Shown piece by piece: positions 1-6,935 of a DNA stretch of 29,208 nt (positions are counted from its first letter, which is position 1; each line of letters starts with the position of its first letter). A program made the position numbers and the translations under genes. The stretch covers positions 1 to 29,208 of the forward strand of contig JAIKXV010000071.1 in the NCBI GenBank assembly GCA_024683935.1, written 5' to 3'. The stretch comes from Lachnospiraceae bacterium. GTDB lineage: Bacteria; Bacillota_A; Clostridia; Lachnospirales; Lachnospiraceae. Below the pieces are notes generated by a model, which saw only the letters and a program-made list of their open reading frames with translations, was not told the origin of the DNA and ran no database searches.

Positions 1-671
1 GAAATGAGGAAATAATCGATACGCCATCCGGCGTTATTCTTCCTCGCATTTGCCCGGTATGACCACCAGGAATATATGCCTGTCCTGTCGGGATTTAAGA
101 ACCTGAAGCTGTCCAGGAGATGTCCGTCCCGCAAAAGCACAGTCATCTTTTCCCTCTCCTCATCCGTAAATCCGGCATTCCTGTGATTGGTGGAGGGGTT
201 CTTCAGATCTATCTCCTGATGGGCAACATTCATATCACCGCAGATCACAACAGGCTTTTTCTTCTGGAGATCATTGATATAGCGAAGGAACGCATCCTCC
301 CAGTCCATCCTGTCATCAAGCCGGAGAAGCTCCGCCTTCGAATTCGGAGTATAGACCGTGATAAGGTAATAGGGGTCAAATTCCAGACAGATGATCCGCC
401 CCTCCTTATCCTCTTTATAGGCGTCCATGCCATAGGTCACATCTATAGGCTTTACCCTTGTGAATACGGCAGTTCCGGAATAGCCTTTTTTCTCGGCATA
501 GTTCCAGTACTGCTCATACTCTTCAGGAATATCCAGCTCTATCTGCCCGGCCTGAAGCTTGGTCTCCTGCAGGCAGAATACATCCGCATCCAGGTCCTTA
601 AAGGCTTCGCCGAAGTTCCCCTTGCTGACGCAGGCTCTTAATCCGTTCACATTCCAGGAAATGAATTTCAT
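1..671 (-). CDS. xthA: Exodeoxyribonuclease III (AP endonuclease), 3' end cut off by the window
   Basis: DNA repair enzyme of the exonuclease III/AP endonuclease family, cutting at abasic sites and degrading 3' ends. The first 223 codons are present. The start is at 671 and reads MKFISWNVNGLRA, the family's usual opening. Visible motifs are QETKLQ with the metal-binding Glu, GYSGTAVFT, VYTPNS, CGDMNVAH with the catalytic Asp and Asn, and GWRIDYFLI with the second catalytic Asp. The usual last 25-30 residues, including the SDH histidine, lie beyond base 1. The ATG overlaps the TGA of the upstream symporter gene (ATGA at 671-668), so the two are probably translationally coupled. An AAAGG sequence about 11 bases upstream can serve as ribosome binding site. 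The family is certain; xthA versus exoA naming is a matter of convention. Confidence 0.95.
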   Translation of the reverse strand, partial: MKFISWNVNGLRACVSKGNFGEAFKDLDADVFCLQETKLQAGQIELDIPEEYEQYWNYAEKKGYSGTAVFTRVKPIDVTYGMDAYKEDKEGRIICLEFDPYYLITVYTPNSKAELLRLDDRMDWEDAFLRYINDLQKKKPVVICGDMNVAHQEIDLKNPSTNHRNAGFTDEEREKMTVLLRDGHLLDSFRFLNPDRTGIYSWWSYRANARKNNAGWRIDYFLI

Positions 672-2206
672 GAAGCAACTACCTTTTCAAATGTGGCCTT
701 CATGCTGTCAGAAGGCTCCGGTGTTACAAGGGATACAAGAACATTTACGATCAGTGCAGCCACGAAAGCAGGCAGCAGTTCGTATATTGCAAAAGCTCCT
801 CCCATGGGGGCTACCAGGAATTTCCAGATGAAGACCATTGCTCCGCCCACTACCATTCCCGCGGTAGCTCCTGCCCTGTTTCCTCTCTTCCAGAACATGG
901 CGATCAGCATTACAGGTCCGAAAGCAGCTCCGAATCCTGCCCAGGCAAAGGAAATAACACGGAATACGCTGCTGTCCGGATTCCAGGCCAGAACCACGGC
1001 GATCACTGCTATCACGCACACCGTGAGTCTCGCGATGACCATGGAGGTTTCCTTTTTGATCTTAATTCCGAGGAAGTCCTTTAAGAGATCCTCTGACATA
1101 CTGCTGGATGCCGCCAGCAGCTGGGAATCAGCCGTGGACATGGTGGCAGCCAAAATACCTGCCATTACTATACCGGCTACTATGGAGAAGAAGATGCCGT
1201 ATCTGCTCATCAGATCCGCGATCTTTATTATTACCGTCTCGGAATCGGAACTGGTTTCAAGAACGGGGATCTTGCCCGCTGCCGACATGCTGTTTCCGAC
1301 GATACCGATAAATACAGCGACGGTCATTGAAATAACCACCCATATTCCTGCTATGCGGCGGGATATCTTTATCTCTTCGGGATCCCTGATAGCCATGAAA
1401 CGGAGCAGGATATGCGGCATTCCGAAATATCCGAGGCCCCAGGCCAGAGTGGAGATGACCGGCAGGAAGCCGAAGGATCCCGCTGTTCCCGTTGAAGGGT
1501 CATAGCCCGCTGTCAGATCCAGATATCCGGGAAGAGATGACGCATTACTTATCACCGCATCTATTCCTCCTGCCTGTACGACTCCGAATATCACGATAAA
1601 GATAAGTGCAGCCGTCATTACCATGGACTGGATCAGGTCTGTTGTGGATACCGCAAGGAATCCGCCGAGAACCGTATATCCGATGATAACTATCGCGCCC
1701 ACTATCATTGATACGTGGTAATCCCATCCGAAAAGGCTGTTAAACAGAGTTCCCACTGCCTTGAATCCGGATGCCGTATAAGGGATAAAGAATATCAGTA
1801 TTACCAAAGCGGCTATGAGGGAAAGTATATGTTTGTCATCCTCATACCTTCTGGAAAAGAAATCGGGTATGGTGCTGGCTCCGATCGTCTCAGAATATAC
1901 CCTGAGTCTCCGTGCCACCAGCAGGAAATTGAGATAGGTTCCTACCGCCAGACCGATTACTGTCCAGCCGACCTCTGCAACACCGCAGAGATATGCGAGT
2001 CCCGGCAGTCCCATCAACAGATAGGAACTCATATCCGATGCCTCCGCACTCATGGCGGTTACAACGGGGTGGAGTGCTCTGCCTCCGAGATAAAAGTTTT
2101 CGGTGTTTCCCGCACTGCCCTTCTTGCTGTAGTAAACTCCTATATAAATAGTGAGTCCGAGATAGCAGATAATGGCAAGCAGGACACAAATGCTTGATCC
2201 TGTCAT
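668..2206 (-). CDS. putP: Sodium/solute symporter of the PutP (sodium/proline) type
   Basis: Integral membrane carrier of the sodium:solute symporter family, 512 residues, the usual PutP length. It opens with a hydrophobic segment (ICVLLAIICYLGLTIYIGVY) and shows the PutP-like stretches GGRALHPVVTAMSAEASDMSSY (a Na+-binding region near residues 40-62) and MSTADSQLLAASS in the later helices, with about 13 hydrophobic segments. A good ribosome binding site (AGGAGAG) precedes the ATG. It lies 81 bases after the HPr gene, with a repeat copy in the gap, and overlaps the exonuclease III start by four bases. Proline is the best substrate guess from overall similarity; pantothenate or another small carboxylate cannot be excluded. 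Confidence 0.9.
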   Translation of the reverse strand: MTGSSICVLLAIICYLGLTIYIGVYYSKKGSAGNTENFYLGGRALHPVVTAMSAEASDMSSYLLMGLPGLAYLCGVAEVGWTVIGLAVGTYLNFLLVARRLRVYSETIGASTIPDFFSRRYEDDKHILSLIAALVILIFFIPYTASGFKAVGTLFNSLFGWDYHVSMIVGAIVIIGYTVLGGFLAVSTTDLIQSMVMTAALIFIVIFGVVQAGGIDAVISNASSLPGYLDLTAGYDPSTGTAGSFGFLPVISTLAWGLGYFGMPHILLRFMAIRDPEEIKISRRIAGIWVVISMTVAVFIGIVGNSMSAAGKIPVLETSSDSETVIIKIADLMSRYGIFFSIVAGIVMAGILAATMSTADSQLLAASSSMSEDLLKDFLGIKIKKETSMVIARLTVCVIAVIAVVLAWNPDSSVFRVISFAWAGFGAAFGPVMLIAMFWKRGNRAGATAGMVVGGAMVFIWKFLVAPMGGAFAIYELLPAFVAALIVNVLVSLVTPEPSDSMKATFEKVVAS

Positions 2207-2229
2207 TTTCTTACTCTCCTATGTTTTTT

Positions 2230-2257
2230 AAGATTCTTCGCTGCGCTCAGAATGACA
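2230..2257 (-). repeat. Intergenic repeat copy R1, with a truncated second copy at 2264-2279
   Basis: A 28-base element whose plus-strand left half is AAGATTCTTCGCTGCGC and right half is TCAGAATGACA. A shortened copy (TTCGCTCAGAATGACA) follows a few bases on. It lies between the HPr stop and the putP ribosome binding site, with its AATCTTAA end (minus strand) directly before the AGGAGAG. Confidence 0.85.
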
Positions 2258-2287
2258 ATGTATTTCGCTCAGAATGACATCGTGATA

Positions 2288-2545
2288 TCAGAAGTTTGCC
2301 TTCAGAAACTCCTCTATCTTTGCGGCACACGCCTCTTCATCCTCACCCTCTATCTTTACGGTAATGGTCTCCCCCTGTTTGATTCCCATTCCCATAAGCT
2401 TTAAGAGTTTTTTCATATCACAGCTCTTGCCGTCCTTTTCAACGGTGATGCTGCTTGCAAAGGTCTTTGCCTCCTTCACCAGCAGTCCCGCCGGACGTGC
2501 ATGTATGCCGTTCTCATCCGTTACGTTAAACTGAAATTCTTTCAT
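2288..2545 (-). CDS. ptsH: HPr-family phosphocarrier protein with His15 but Lys at position 46
   Basis: Small cytoplasmic HPr-fold protein, 85 residues, the normal HPr length. The PEP-dependent phosphorylation site is intact (GIHARPAG, His15). The segment that normally carries regulatory Ser46 reads MKKLLKLMGMGIKQG, with Lys at that position. If phosphorylation follows family rules, the protein can accept phosphate from Enzyme I but cannot be phosphorylated on Ser46 by HPr kinase. It starts 12 bases after acetate kinase with a strong AAAGGAGG, so it is probably co-transcribed with ackA. No Enzyme I or PTS permease gene is nearby, so a regulatory rather than sugar-transport role is possible. 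Confidence 0.93.
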   Translation of the reverse strand: MKEFQFNVTDENGIHARPAGLLVKEAKTFASSITVEKDGKSCDMKKLLKLMGMGIKQGETITVKIEGEDEEACAAKIEEFLKANF

Positions 2546-2557
2546 CTTTTGCCTCCT

Positions 2558-3754
2558 TTAACCCAGTGTTTTCACTACCTGGCGGGCGATGGACATTTCC
2601 TCGTCGGTAGGTATCCTGAATACCCTTACTCCCGACTCCGGTGCGGATATCTCCATGGCACCCTTCACATTCCTGTTCTTTTCCTCATCCAGCACAACCC
2701 GGATAGCCTTCAGCCTGTCGCACACCAGTTTACGCACAAGCCAGCTGTTTTCCCCAATGCCTGCCGTAAATGTAATGGCGTCAACCCCACCAAGCACAAT
2801 ATAATATGAACCTATAAATTTTGAAATGGAATATGAAAGCTTGTTCAGGGCACGTCTCGCGTCCTCATTTCCCTTATCATATTCCTCCGTGAGATCCCTT
2901 ACATCGGAAGACAGATTGTCTGATACTCCAAACAGACCTGACCTGGTATTCAGGATATCCATGACCTCCTGTACCGTCTTGTTCTCTTCCTTTGCAATAT
3001 AATTAACTATCTCCGGATCTATTCCTCCGGACCGGGTTCCCATAATGACTCCCGCGAGAGGCGTGAATCCCATTGATGTATCCACGGATCTGCCGCCCTG
3101 AACGGCACAGATCGAAGCACCGTTTCCGAGATGACAGCTGATGATCTTTGTATCGGCTATATCCTTACCGAGCATCTTTGCGGTCTCGCCTGACACATAT
3201 TCATGGCTCATACCGTGGAAGCCGTACTTCCTCACCCTGTCCCTCTTGTAGTATTCGTACGGAATACCATAGAGATATGCTTCTTCCGGCATGGTCTGAT
3301 GGAAGGCGGTATCAAAAACGCCTACCATGGGTCTGTCCGGCAAATATTTCATGCAGGCTCTGATACCCAGTATATTTACGGGATTGTGTATGGGTGCCAG
3401 GTGTGAACACTCTTCTATCTCACTCAGTACCTTGTCATCTATTACGACAGGATGGGCGAATCTGTCGCCGCCGTGAACTATCCTGTGTCCTACGGCATCT
3501 ACTTCACTGATGTCCTTTATTACGCCCTTCTTCTCATCCGTTATGGCATAAATCAGGTGTTTTACCGCTTCATAATGATCGGTGATCACCATGTCCATCT
3601 GCTGTTTTTCGCCTTCTCCGGCGATATAGGTAAAGCTTCCCTTTACTTCCCCTATCCTTTCGAAAAGTCCTCTGGCCAGAACACTCTCATTATCCGTATC
3701 AATGAGACGGAACTTTAATGATGAGCTGCCGCAGTTTATTACCAGTACTTTCAA
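2558..3754 (-). CDS. ackA: Acetate kinase
   Basis: Converts acetyl phosphate and ADP to acetate and ATP, the last step of the Pta-AckA fermentation route. At 398 residues it has the family length. Signatures visible in order are VINCGSSSLKF at the N terminus, VGHRIVHGGDRF, VFDTAFHQTMP, CHLGNGASICAV, MGTRSGGIDPEIV and TFTAGIGENS. The start codon is TTG (3754-3752), preceded by GGGAGG at a suitable distance, and no ATG fits the conserved N terminus. The HPr gene follows 12 bases later. The pta partner is not in the window. Confidence 0.98.
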   Translation of the reverse strand: MKVLVINCGSSSLKFRLIDTDNESVLARGLFERIGEVKGSFTYIAGEGEKQQMDMVITDHYEAVKHLIYAITDEKKGVIKDISEVDAVGHRIVHGGDRFAHPVVIDDKVLSEIEECSHLAPIHNPVNILGIRACMKYLPDRPMVGVFDTAFHQTMPEEAYLYGIPYEYYKRDRVRKYGFHGMSHEYVSGETAKMLGKDIADTKIISCHLGNGASICAVQGGRSVDTSMGFTPLAGVIMGTRSGGIDPEIVNYIAKEENKTVQEVMDILNTRSGLFGVSDNLSSDVRDLTEEYDKGNEDARRALNKLSYSISKFIGSYYIVLGGVDAITFTAGIGENSWLVRKLVCDRLKAIRVVLDEEKNRNVKGAMEISAPESGVRVFRIPTDEEMSIARQVVKTLG

Positions 3755-3790
3755 TCCCTGACCTCCCGTTTATACTTTATTTTTCAATAA

Positions 3791-3818
3791 AAGATTCTTC
3801 GCTCCGCTCAGAATGACA
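3791..3818 (-). repeat. Intergenic repeat copy R2
   Basis: Near-identical member of the 28-base family (AAGATTCTTCGCTCCGC then TCAGAATGACA on the plus strand), in the 115-base gap between the thioesterase stop and the acetate kinase start. Same orientation as R1. Confidence 0.85.
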
Positions 3819-3869
3819 AAGAAATATCTATTAAATGTTACCACAATTGTCTTCTTTCTGTCACCGCAA

Positions 3870-4268
3870 TCAGAGCTTAAATCCCGTTCCGGTAAATATT
3901 GCAACGTCCCTTCCGCTGCCGTCCGTTACATTGACCACTATGATAGTGGAAGTCTTTCCGCTCTTCCTGCACTCCGCAGCAGCGATCAGTTTACTGTCCT
4001 TCGGTGCGGAAAGGTAATTCATGCTGACCTGCTGGGCCACAGTCGGCCTGTGGATATTATTTGCAAGCACGGCAAAGGCAAAATCCGCCAAAGTGTAGAT
4101 CACGCCTCCCATTATCCCGCCGTTGGCGTTCTTATGGCTATCATTGAGGATCATGCTGCAAACAGAGCGGTTCTCATCCATTTCATCGATAACCATTCCG
4201 TTTTCCGTGGCAAATCTGTCGCCCTTGAAATACTCTCTTGCTTCGTCAATGCTGTTGAAGGTGCCCAT
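3870..4268 (-). CDS. PaaI/YdiI-type hotdog-fold thioesterase
   Basis: A 132-residue cytoplasmic protein of the hotdog-fold acyl-CoA thioesterase superfamily. The segment HKNANGGIMGGVIYTLADFAFA (about residues 45-66) matches the HxNxxGxxxGGxxxxLAD signature of PaaI-like enzymes. A later stretch, VSMNYLSAPKDSKLIAAAECRKSGKT, matches the second half of the fold. The substrate is unknown; family members hydrolyse aryl- or acyl-CoA esters. The ATG has a good AAGGAG. Its neighbours, the antiporter upstream and ackA downstream, give no clear functional link. Confidence 0.88.
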   Translation of the reverse strand: MGTFNSIDEAREYFKGDRFATENGMVIDEMDENRSVCSMILNDSHKNANGGIMGGVIYTLADFAFAVLANNIHRPTVAQQVSMNYLSAPKDSKLIAAAECRKSGKTSTIIVVNVTDGSGRDVAIFTGTGFKL

Positions 4269-4284
4269 GTTTTCTCCTTATATT

Positions 4285-4312
4285 AAGATCCTTCGCTTCG
4301 CTCAGGATGACA
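4285..4312 (-). repeat. Intergenic repeat copy R3
   Basis: Variant of the 28-base family (AAGATCCTTCGCTTCGC then TCAGGATGACA). Both arms carry the same T-to-C change (GATTC to GATCC, GAATG to GGATG), a compensatory pattern that keeps the dyad. It lies between the antiporter stop and the thioesterase ribosome binding site. Confidence 0.85.
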
Positions 4313-4320
4313 AGCTATAT

Positions 4321-5298
4321 TTATCTCATTATCGCGAAGACCACGGTGCCGACATAGCAAAGTATCATGATCAGGCCTTCGCCCCGCTTTATCGATCTTC
4401 CGAATATGCAGAATATCCATGTGAGGATGCTGGTCGTTATCAGTATCAGCAGATCCCATAATGACGCGGTATTTACAGCTATGGGACTGATCGTTGAAGA
4501 TACTCCCAGTATAACCATCATATTAAAGATATTGGATCCCAGTGCATTTCCCACTGCGAGCCCCAGCTCTCCCTTTTTCGCTGCCACCAGGGAGGTCACA
4601 AGCTCCGGCAGGGAAGTGCCGAAGGCGACAACCGTAAGTCCGATAAGGGTTTCCGTGAGTCCCATGGCAGAAGCAATATATTTTGCGCTGTCTACAACAG
4701 CCTCTCCTCCGCCTACAATAAGAACAGCACCCACGATTATCATTACTATACATTTCAGGACGCTTATTTTTTCCGTACTTTCCTGTTCTTCCGGATTATT
4801 TTTTGCCGCTATGATCAGAGTAATAATATAGATAATGTATCCGACAAAAAGGAGAATAGCGGCGGGTCTCACCAGAGTGCCGTTTTTCTCGGTCATGGCC
4901 TTTGTCATGAATCCGAAAGGAAGCGTAGCCCAGCCCGTAACTATGAATACAACAGTCGCCGCAGCTATGGAAAGCGGAAAGTCCCTTCTGATGGCGCTTT
5001 CATCTACCGGAAGGGTTCTTACACAGGCTCCTATTCCGAGAACCATTAAAAGGTTAAAAAGATTGGAACCAATGACGTTACTTATCGCTATTTCATTGGA
5101 GCCCTCTATGGCTGCCGCGGTACTTACGGCAAATTCGGGTGCCGAGGTTCCGACGGCCGCAATTGTAAGACCTATAACCAATCCGGAAACATGGAAGATC
5201 TTCGCTATTCCGGTGCTGCCGTCCACAAAGATATCCGCGCCCTTTATCAGTGCCACAAAGCCTATGAGAAGAATTACTATATTAACCAGGATCATCAT
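4321..5298 (-). CDS. yrbG: Calcium/sodium antiporter of the YrbG family
   Basis: Polytopic membrane exchanger of the Ca2+:cation antiporter superfamily, 325 residues, family length. The two inverted alpha repeats are visible: GTSAPEFAVS followed by ISNVIGSNLFN in the first half, and GTSLPELVTS followed by LGSNIFNMM in the second. The acidic residues of the two GTS-PE motifs are the expected ion ligands. About ten hydrophobic helices are present with a short charged middle loop (NNPEEQESTEK). The start MMILVNIVILLIG is preceded by AAGGAG 12 bases upstream; the second ATG is an equal candidate. The gltD terminator lies just upstream, so this gene probably begins a new transcription unit. Confidence 0.93.
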   Translation of the reverse strand: MMILVNIVILLIGFVALIKGADIFVDGSTGIAKIFHVSGLVIGLTIAAVGTSAPEFAVSTAAAIEGSNEIAISNVIGSNLFNLLMVLGIGACVRTLPVDESAIRRDFPLSIAAATVVFIVTGWATLPFGFMTKAMTEKNGTLVRPAAILLFVGYIIYIITLIIAAKNNPEEQESTEKISVLKCIVMIIVGAVLIVGGGEAVVDSAKYIASAMGLTETLIGLTVVAFGTSLPELVTSLVAAKKGELGLAVGNALGSNIFNMMVILGVSSTISPIAVNTASLWDLLILITTSILTWIFCIFGRSIKRGEGLIMILCYVGTVVFAIMR

Positions 5299-5339
5299 TT
5301 TCGATGCCGCTCCTTTTCTGTAATTACAAACTGTTACTT

Positions 5340-5368
5340 ACTATACAAAAAAAATCCCTGCCCGTAAA
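5340..5368 (-). promoter_or_regulatory. Candidate promoter for the antiporter gene, embedded in the gltD terminator
   Basis: On the minus strand, TTTACG (5368-5363) and TATAGT (5345-5340) are separated by exactly 17 bases, matching the sigma-A consensus at 4/6 and 5/6. The -35 falls in the terminator loop and the spacer in its 3' arm and T-run. The start site would be about 35 bases before the antiporter ATG. Confidence 0.45.
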
Positions 5369-5378
5369 GCAGGGATTT
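5347..5378 (-). terminator. Intrinsic terminator of the glutamate synthase operon
   Basis: Ten-base-pair stem AAATCCCTGC/GCAGGGATTT with a 7-base loop, followed on the minus strand by eight T. It starts 13 bases past the gltD stop codon. Confidence 0.9.
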
Positions 5379-5390
5379 CTTCCCATATCC

Positions 5391-6881
5391 TTAAATATTC
5401 GAATATCCCATCAGGAATTCGTCCACTTCCTTTGCACACTTTCTGCCCTCGGAAACCGCCCATACCACGAGGGACTGTCCCCGGCGCATATCTCCTGCGG
5501 AAAAGACCCGGCTGTCGCCCACCCTGAAGGAGCCTTCTCCGGTGGCCACCGTGCCCCTCTTCGTGCGTTCCAGCTTAAAAGCCTCCGCCGTGTAGTCTTC
5601 GCATCCGGTAAAGCCTGCCGCGATCAGCAGAAGATCGCATTTCAGCTTCTTTTCGCTGCCCTCCTTTTCCGTCAGGCGTCCGTCCTTAAAGAATACCTTT
5701 ACTGTTTCTACCTCTTTCAGATTTCCCTTTTTATCGGTCTTGATCCCTTTTATCGAAGTTTCAAAAACTCTGGGATCCCCGCCGTATACGTGTATAGCCT
5801 CTTCATGGCCGTAATCTGTTTTCAGGACTTTCGGCCACTCAGGCCATGGATTGCTCTCTGCCCTTTCAACCGGCGGTGCCGGCATCATTTCAACGGCTGT
5901 GACGCTTTCAGCTCCCATTCTGATAACGGTTCCTATGCAGTCATTGCCCGTATCTCCTCCGCCGACGATCACCACGTTCTTTCCGGCAGCATCTATATAA
6001 CCGCCCTGTTTCCTAAGGGCCTCTGCCGTTCTGTCTTCTGCAGACATCAGAGCTTTGGTGGTCCGGGTAAGAAAATCAACTGCATAGTATACGCCCTTCA
6101 CCTTCTCAGGATCCGCCTGGGGAAGGGGCCTTGCCTTCTTCGATCCGCAGCAGAGCACTACTGCATCAAAATCCCGGAGAAGCTTTTCCGCATCCTTTGT
6201 TTCACTGATATCCGACGAAGTGTGGAAGACCACGCCTTCGTCCTCCATGAGCTTCCTCCTGCGGCGTATTACCTTCTTGTCCAGCTTCATATTGGGAATA
6301 CCGTACATAAGGAGTCCGCCTATCTCGTCCTCCCTTTCGAATACTTCCACGAGATGTCCCCTGTGGTTCAGCTCATCCGCCGCTGCCAGTCCGGAGGGGC
6401 CGCTTCCTACAACCGCCACCTTCTTACCGCTTCTGATCTCCGGGATGACCGGTTTGATATATCCCTTTGCAAAGGCGGTTTCTATCAGATACAGCTCATT
6501 ATCATGGACTGTCACGCTGTCCCCGTTCTGACCGCACATGCAGGCTTTTTCACAGAGCGCGGGACAAACCCGTCCCGTGAATTCCGGGAAATTGCTGGTC
6601 TTTATCAGCCGCGCAAAGGCGTGCTCTTCATGTCCCCGGTAAAGCTCATCATTCCATTCGGGGATGAGATTATGCAGAGGACAGCCGGTGACCATTCCGG
6701 AAAGCTCTATGGCTGACTGGCAGAAGGGAACTCCGCAGTCCATACAGCGGGCTGCCTGTTCCATCCTCTCGTCCCGGCTCAGGGCTTTATGAAATTCCTC
6801 AAAGTTTTTGATCCTGTCTTCCGGCGGGATATCCTTGTTGTTTTTTCTGCTGTATTCCAGAAATCCTGTTTCTTTTCCCAT
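5391..6881 (-). CDS. gltD: Glutamate synthase, small (beta) subunit
   Basis: Supplies electrons from NADPH to the large GOGAT subunit through FAD and Fe-S clusters. At 496 residues it has the family length. The N-terminal Fe-S cysteines are visible at C46, C49, C54 and C67 (ARCMDCGVPFC, GCPLH) and again at C106, C110, C114 and C116 (CPALCEKACMC). The FAD Rossmann motif is VAVVGSGPSG near residue 156, and the NADPH motif is VVIVGGGDTGND near residue 300. It ends with GDMRRGQSLVVWAVSEGR, the conserved C-terminal flavin-contact region. It follows gltB by 54 bases, which include repeat copy R4, and has an AAGGAC ribosome binding site. Confidence 0.97.
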   Translation of the reverse strand: MGKETGFLEYSRKNNKDIPPEDRIKNFEEFHKALSRDERMEQAARCMDCGVPFCQSAIELSGMVTGCPLHNLIPEWNDELYRGHEEHAFARLIKTSNFPEFTGRVCPALCEKACMCGQNGDSVTVHDNELYLIETAFAKGYIKPVIPEIRSGKKVAVVGSGPSGLAAADELNHRGHLVEVFEREDEIGGLLMYGIPNMKLDKKVIRRRRKLMEDEGVVFHTSSDISETKDAEKLLRDFDAVVLCCGSKKARPLPQADPEKVKGVYYAVDFLTRTTKALMSAEDRTAEALRKQGGYIDAAGKNVVIVGGGDTGNDCIGTVIRMGAESVTAVEMMPAPPVERAESNPWPEWPKVLKTDYGHEEAIHVYGGDPRVFETSIKGIKTDKKGNLKEVETVKVFFKDGRLTEKEGSEKKLKCDLLLIAAGFTGCEDYTAEAFKLERTKRGTVATGEGSFRVGDSRVFSAGDMRRGQSLVVWAVSEGRKCAKEVDEFLMGYSNI

Positions 6882-6898
6882 TGTTTTGTCCTTGAATT

Positions 6899-6926
6899 AA
6901 GATTCTTCGCTCTATGCAGAGTGACA
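6899..6926 (-). repeat. Intergenic repeat copy R4, inside the gltB-gltD operon
   Basis: Diverged member of the 28-base family (AAGATTCTTCGC at the left, AGAGTGACA at the right). It fills most of the 54-base gap between gltB stop and gltD start, its end abutting the gltD ribosome binding site. Confidence 0.75.
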
Positions 6927-6935
6927 CCGGTTATA

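Noticed and set aside
5304..6716. Plus-strand open frame of 470 codons opposite gltD
   Set aside because: It is the antisense shadow of gltD, which has complete Fe-S, FAD and NADPH motifs; the plus-strand translation has no recognisable domain and no ribosome binding site.
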